9,119 bases of DNA from AV17 sp046262735 (GTDB taxonomy: Bacteria > Verrucomicrobiota > Verrucomicrobiia > Chthoniobacterales > UBA10450). The DNA lies in NCBI GenBank assembly GCA_046262735.1, contig JBHEMD010000081.1:1-9119 (forward strand), in the 5' to 3' direction. The first letter of the stretch is position 1. Every line of letters begins with the position of its first letter. The position numbers were made by a program, and so were the translations under genes. The notes beneath the pieces were generated by a model, which worked only from the letters and a program-made list of their open reading frames with translations, was not told the origin of the DNA and did no database searches. Shown piece after piece: positions 6,772 through 9,119 of this stretch.

Positions 6772-6826
6772 GACCAAATATAGACTTGGCAGCACACCTT
6801 TCCGAGCGAATTTGAACACCAGTCAA
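6772..6826. promoter_or_regulatory. Divergent intergenic control region of the two nuo halves
   Basis: These 55 bp separate the small gene (leftward, if it starts at 6771) from nuoA (rightward) and must hold or adjoin the promoter of the nuoABCD half. On the plus strand a TTGGCA (6786-6791) could serve as a -35 box, but no convincing -10 follows at 16-18 bp. On the minus strand TTGACT (6826-6821) and TATATT (6782-6777) are present but not at standard spacing. I can support a divergent promoter region from gene layout, not specific promoter boxes. Confidence 0.35.
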
Positions 6827-7201
6827 ATGGTTCCGAATCCATACCTGTTTATCGTCATCTTCGCCGGTGTGGCGCTGATGTTTCCGGTGTTGCCGCTCGG
6901 TCTGGCCTGGCTATGGCGGAGATTTTTCCAGCCGCCAAAACCCGGGCCGGACAAGATGTCGATCTACGAATGCGGTATGGAATCAATCGGTGACGCGCAA
7001 ATCCAGTTCCGATCGCAGTATTACCTCTACGCGATCATCTTTCTGATCTTCGACGTCGAAGCGATTTTTCTCGTGCCCTTTGCGGTGGCATTTACCTCTC
7101 TGCCGATTGGCGCGTTCATCGCCATCCTCGTTTTCCTGCTCCTGCTGATCGAAGGTCTGGTTTGGGCGTGGGGCAAAGGTTGTCTAAATTGGGCTAAATG
7201 A
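6827..7201 (+). CDS. nuoA: NADH-quinone oxidoreductase subunit A
   Basis: This small membrane subunit of complex I has three helices, and its cytoplasmic loop contacts the quinone site. The 124-aa product is family length. It has the loop motif YECGMESIGDAQIQF (47-61) with the conserved Cys49, followed by SQYYLYAIIFLIFDVEAIFLV in helix 2 (63-83). The membrane-buried Asp76 and Glu78 correspond to the conserved DxE pair of the family. The ATG at 6827 is preferred over an in-frame TTG at 6812. Neither has a clear Shine-Dalgarno sequence, and the TTG would place the start within the divergent gene's longest possible reading frame. It is the first gene of the rightward nuoABCD series and overlaps nuoB by ATGA. 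Confidence 0.96.
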   Translation: MVPNPYLFIVIFAGVALMFPVLPLGLAWLWRRFFQPPKPGPDKMSIYECGMESIGDAQIQFRSQYYLYAIIFLIFDVEAIFLVPFAVAFTSLPIGAFIAILVFLLLLIEGLVWAWGKGCLNWAK

Positions 7202-7842
7202 GGTCCGAGCCGGACAGGCAGATGGGGCAAATCGACGAGCAGCTGCGAGCTGAGCTGCAGCGACAAGGCGTGTGGGTGACGTCGATGCAGGAGCTTTACA
7301 ACTGGGGGCGCAAGAATTCGATCTGGCCGCTGCAATTTGGTTTGGCTTGTTGTGCAATCGAGATGATCGCCACCGCTGCATCGCGCTACGACATCGCGCG
7401 CTTTGGCGGCGAAATTTTTCGGCCATCGCCGCGCCAAGCCGATCTGATGATTGTGGCTGGAACGGTGACCAAGAAAATGGCGCCGCAAATCGTGCGGCTT
7501 TACAATCAGATGCCCGACCCGAAGTACGTCATCTCAATGGGCGCGTGCGCGATTTCGGGTGGGCCATTCAAACAAGGTTACAATGTGCTTAAAGGAATCG
7601 ACCGTTACATTCCGGTGGATGTATATATCCCCGGCTGTCCACCGCGCCCGGAAGCGTTGTTGCATGCGTTCATGGAATTGCAGCGCAAGATCGATAGTCA
7701 GAAGTTAACCGGGGCGCAAAAGGCGGCGCACCTCGATCCAGACGAGCCCAGCGAATTTCCGGTGCCGGCGTTCGGCGAACATGACCTGGAGCCGCCGGCG
7801 AATGCAGAGTTATTCCGGCCGCCGGTGATCGAACGGACGTAA
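7198..7842 (+). CDS. nuoB: NADH-quinone oxidoreductase subunit B
   Basis: This peripheral-arm subunit binds the terminal 4Fe-4S cluster N2, which passes electrons to quinone. The product is 214 aa. All four cluster ligands are present: Cys51 and Cys52 in GLACCAIEM, Cys117 in GACAISGG, and Cys147 in PGCPPRPEAL. The strongly conserved FRPSPRQADLMIVAGTVTKKM (about 74-94) precedes the third ligand. The start overlaps the nuoA stop (ATGA); Met9 at 7222 is an alternative. After the core, which ends near residue 172, there is a hydrophilic tail of about 40 residues rich in Pro, Glu and Ala (about 173-214), longer than in many compact NuoB proteins. The stop is followed directly by the nuoC GTG. Confidence 0.97.
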   Translation: MRSEPDRQMGQIDEQLRAELQRQGVWVTSMQELYNWGRKNSIWPLQFGLACCAIEMIATAASRYDIARFGGEIFRPSPRQADLMIVAGTVTKKMAPQIVRLYNQMPDPKYVISMGACAISGGPFKQGYNVLKGIDRYIPVDVYIPGCPPRPEALLHAFMELQRKIDSQKLTGAQKAAHLDPDEPSEFPVPAFGEHDLEPPANAELFRPPVIERT

Positions 7843-8511
7843 GTGGAATCGCTGGAGCAGATCAAAGCACGCGTCGAAGCGAGCGTCCCTGGCGCGAAGA
7901 TCGACATCGTCACCAACGGGAGTCCCTCGCAGCAGCATTCACTTCAGATCGACAATGAGCATGCGTTCGCGATCGCGCGGTTCTTGCGAGATAACGCGAC
8001 GCTGCGCCTGGATTTCTGTTCGAACGTGACTGGCGTCGATTGGCTGGATCGGGTGGTGAAGAAAACCGTGAAGGTGAAAACAGTCGTCGATGGCGTGGAG
8101 AAAGATGTCGATCAAACGACGGAGGAAAAAATCCCCGGATATCTCGAGGCCGTTTATCACCTCTATTCGATCACGCACAAACACGGACTGGTGATCATCC
8201 GTATGCGCACTGCCGATCGGGCAGCGGGCGCACGCTTGCCATCGTTGACACCGATCTGGCGGAGCGCCGAACTTCAGGAACGCGAGATTTTCGATCTCTA
8301 CGGCGTCCATTTCGACGGCCATCCCGATCTGCGGCGGATTCTCATGTGGGACGAATTTCTCGATCATCCGATGCGCAAAGATTACGTGGCGCCGGATGAT
8401 TTTGAATGGGAACCGACGCCGCACGATGACGTGCTCGCGCGCGCGAAGGAACATTATCCGGCGCGGCCGCAGCTCGATGGCGCGGAAAATATCGCAACGC
8501 CCTCACAATGA
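7843..8511 (+). CDS. nuoC: NADH-quinone oxidoreductase subunit C
   Basis: This 30-kDa-type peripheral subunit of complex I contacts NuoD and NuoB near the quinone site. The 222-aa product contains the family signature: SLTPIWRSAELQEREIFDLYGV (about 134-155), then HFDGHPDLRRILMWDEFLDHPMRKDY (156-181). Between residues 71 and 98, where many NuoC proteins pass directly from the 'D' segment to the VVYHLLS strand, there is a charged insertion rich in Lys, Val and Asp. LEAVYHLYS (101-109) then resumes the family pattern. The start is a GTG placed directly after the nuoB TAA (no gap), and the stop overlaps the nuoD ATG. NuoC and NuoD are separate here, not fused as in E. coli. Confidence 0.96.
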   Translation: MESLEQIKARVEASVPGAKIDIVTNGSPSQQHSLQIDNEHAFAIARFLRDNATLRLDFCSNVTGVDWLDRVVKKTVKVKTVVDGVEKDVDQTTEEKIPGYLEAVYHLYSITHKHGLVIIRMRTADRAAGARLPSLTPIWRSAELQEREIFDLYGVHFDGHPDLRRILMWDEFLDHPMRKDYVAPDDFEWEPTPHDDVLARAKEHYPARPQLDGAENIATPSQ

Positions 8512-9119
8512 GCGCGACGATCCAGACACTCGAACCAGCGGAACGGCCGCCGACGACAATGGGAGCGCGAGTCGATGGCGAACTGATGGAAGTTTCCATG
8601 GGGCCGCAGCATCCATCGACCCATGGCGTCTTCCGAATGAATGTCGCGCTCGAAGGCGAGATCGTGCGCAAACTCAAGCCCGTCTTCGGTTACCTGCACC
8701 GCAATCACGAGAAGCTCGGGGAAAACACGAGCTACCTCGGCTCGATGCCCTACACGGACCGGCTCGATTACCTGTCGTCGATGACGAACAACTGGGCCTA
8801 CGCCATCGCCGTCGAGAAGCTCGCCGGCCAGACCGTGCCCGAGCGCGCCGAGTATGTGCGCGTCATCCTCGCCGAGCTCACACGCCTCCTCAATCACACC
8901 TGCCTCGCCGGTTTCCTCATGCAGGACTGCGGCTGCAGCGGCACGCCGCTGATGTACGCGTTCCGCGAGCGCGAAAAAATTCTCGATCTCTTCGAATCGC
9001 TGGCCGGCTCCCGCATGATGTGTGATTACATGCGATTCGGCGGTTGCCGCGTGGATGCCGGCCCGGACTGGATCAATCGCGCCCGGAGAGTTCCGGATGC
9101 CTTCGCAAGGTTCCTCGAC
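8508..9119 (+). CDS. nuoD: NADH-quinone oxidoreductase subunit D, 5' part (runs off the right edge)
   Basis: This 49-kDa-type peripheral subunit of complex I, together with NuoB, forms the quinone headgroup pocket and descends from the large subunit of NiFe hydrogenases. The frame is open to the window end, giving the first 204 residues of an expected 400 or so. Visible motifs are MGPQHPSTHG (31-40), GYLHRNHEKL (61-70), MPYTDRLDYLSSMTNNWAYA (80-99) and LMYAFREREKILDLFE (148-163). His39 and Tyr88, spaced 49 residues apart, match the quinone-binding His/Tyr pair of the family (His38/Tyr87 in Thermus Nqo4). The short N-terminal extension (1-24) is poorly conserved. A cysteine cluster, Cys141 and Cys143 (MQDCGCSG), with Cys172 and Cys180, replaces residues that are not usually cysteine. 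The ATG overlaps the nuoC stop. Confidence 0.96.
   Translation, partial: MSATIQTLEPAERPPTTMGARVDGELMEVSMGPQHPSTHGVFRMNVALEGEIVRKLKPVFGYLHRNHEKLGENTSYLGSMPYTDRLDYLSSMTNNWAYAIAVEKLAGQTVPERAEYVRVILAELTRLLNHTCLAGFLMQDCGCSGTPLMYAFREREKILDLFESLAGSRMMCDYMRFGGCRVDAGPDWINRARRVPDAFARFLD

Noticed and set aside
6775..6782. TATATTTG on the minus strand, matching the Bacteroidetes -7 promoter motif (TAnnTTTG)
   Set aside because: It is a short motif, the host does not look like a Bacteroidetes, and the predicted start would leave the small gene leaderless. Chance is the simpler explanation.
6654..6842. 63-residue N-terminal extension of the nucleotidyltransferase frame
   Set aside because: It is Cys/Trp/Ser-rich and unlike the family, it coincides with the small gene in another frame, and it would run past the nuoA start. 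The ATG at 6653 gives a normal compact NTase.
8396..9025. 209-aa open frame on the plus strand overlapping nuoC and nuoD
   Set aside because: It is Arg-rich and shifted relative to two conserved genes, so it is a shadow.

Overview
The window is a respiratory complex I (NADH-quinone oxidoreductase, nuo) locus from a bacterium with moderately high GC. It carries no rRNA, tRNA, CRISPR array or transposase that I can recognise. The NuoD, NuoC and NuoH sequences, the frequent GTG starts and a GTAG-type palindromic repeat pair would fit a soil Verrucomicrobiota member (Spartobacteria-like). That assignment is an inference from family resemblance, not a search result.

The locus is split into two divergent halves. 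On the minus strand, read from right to left, are a small unrecognised protein (6771-6595), a Pol-beta-like nucleotidyltransferase (6653-6210), a 12-TM MFS permease resembling the AmpG/PAT group (6203-4977), nuoH (4942-3755), nuoJ (3666-3175), nuoK (3178-2864), nuoL (2845-875) and the start of nuoM (887 to beyond base 1). On the plus strand are nuoA (6827-7201), nuoB (7198-7842), nuoC (7843-8511) and the start of nuoD (8508 to beyond 9119). Genes are packed tightly: ATGA overlaps join nuoJ/nuoK, nuoA/nuoB and nuoC/nuoD, nuoL/nuoM overlap by 13 bp, and nuoB/nuoC abut. No stretch over 300 bases lacks a gene.

Functionally, NuoB, C and D form the peripheral-arm quinone-reducing module that carries cluster N2. 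NuoA, H, J and K form the proximal membrane domain that links quinone reduction to proton movement. NuoL and M are the distal antiporter-like pumping subunits. The catalytic residues I can check are present. NuoI, normally encoded between nuoH and nuoJ, is absent from that position. There, an 88-bp gap holds an inverted pair of GTAG-headed palindromes (a REPIN-like element) that abuts the nuoJ start. NuoE, F, G, I and N are not in the window, so the electron-input module cannot be determined here.

The least ordinary parts are the split order with three non-nuo genes inside it, the nuoI-less H-J junction with its repeat pair, and the small-protein/nucleotidyltransferase pair. I do not see a clearly new biological system; most of the window is well-conserved complex I.
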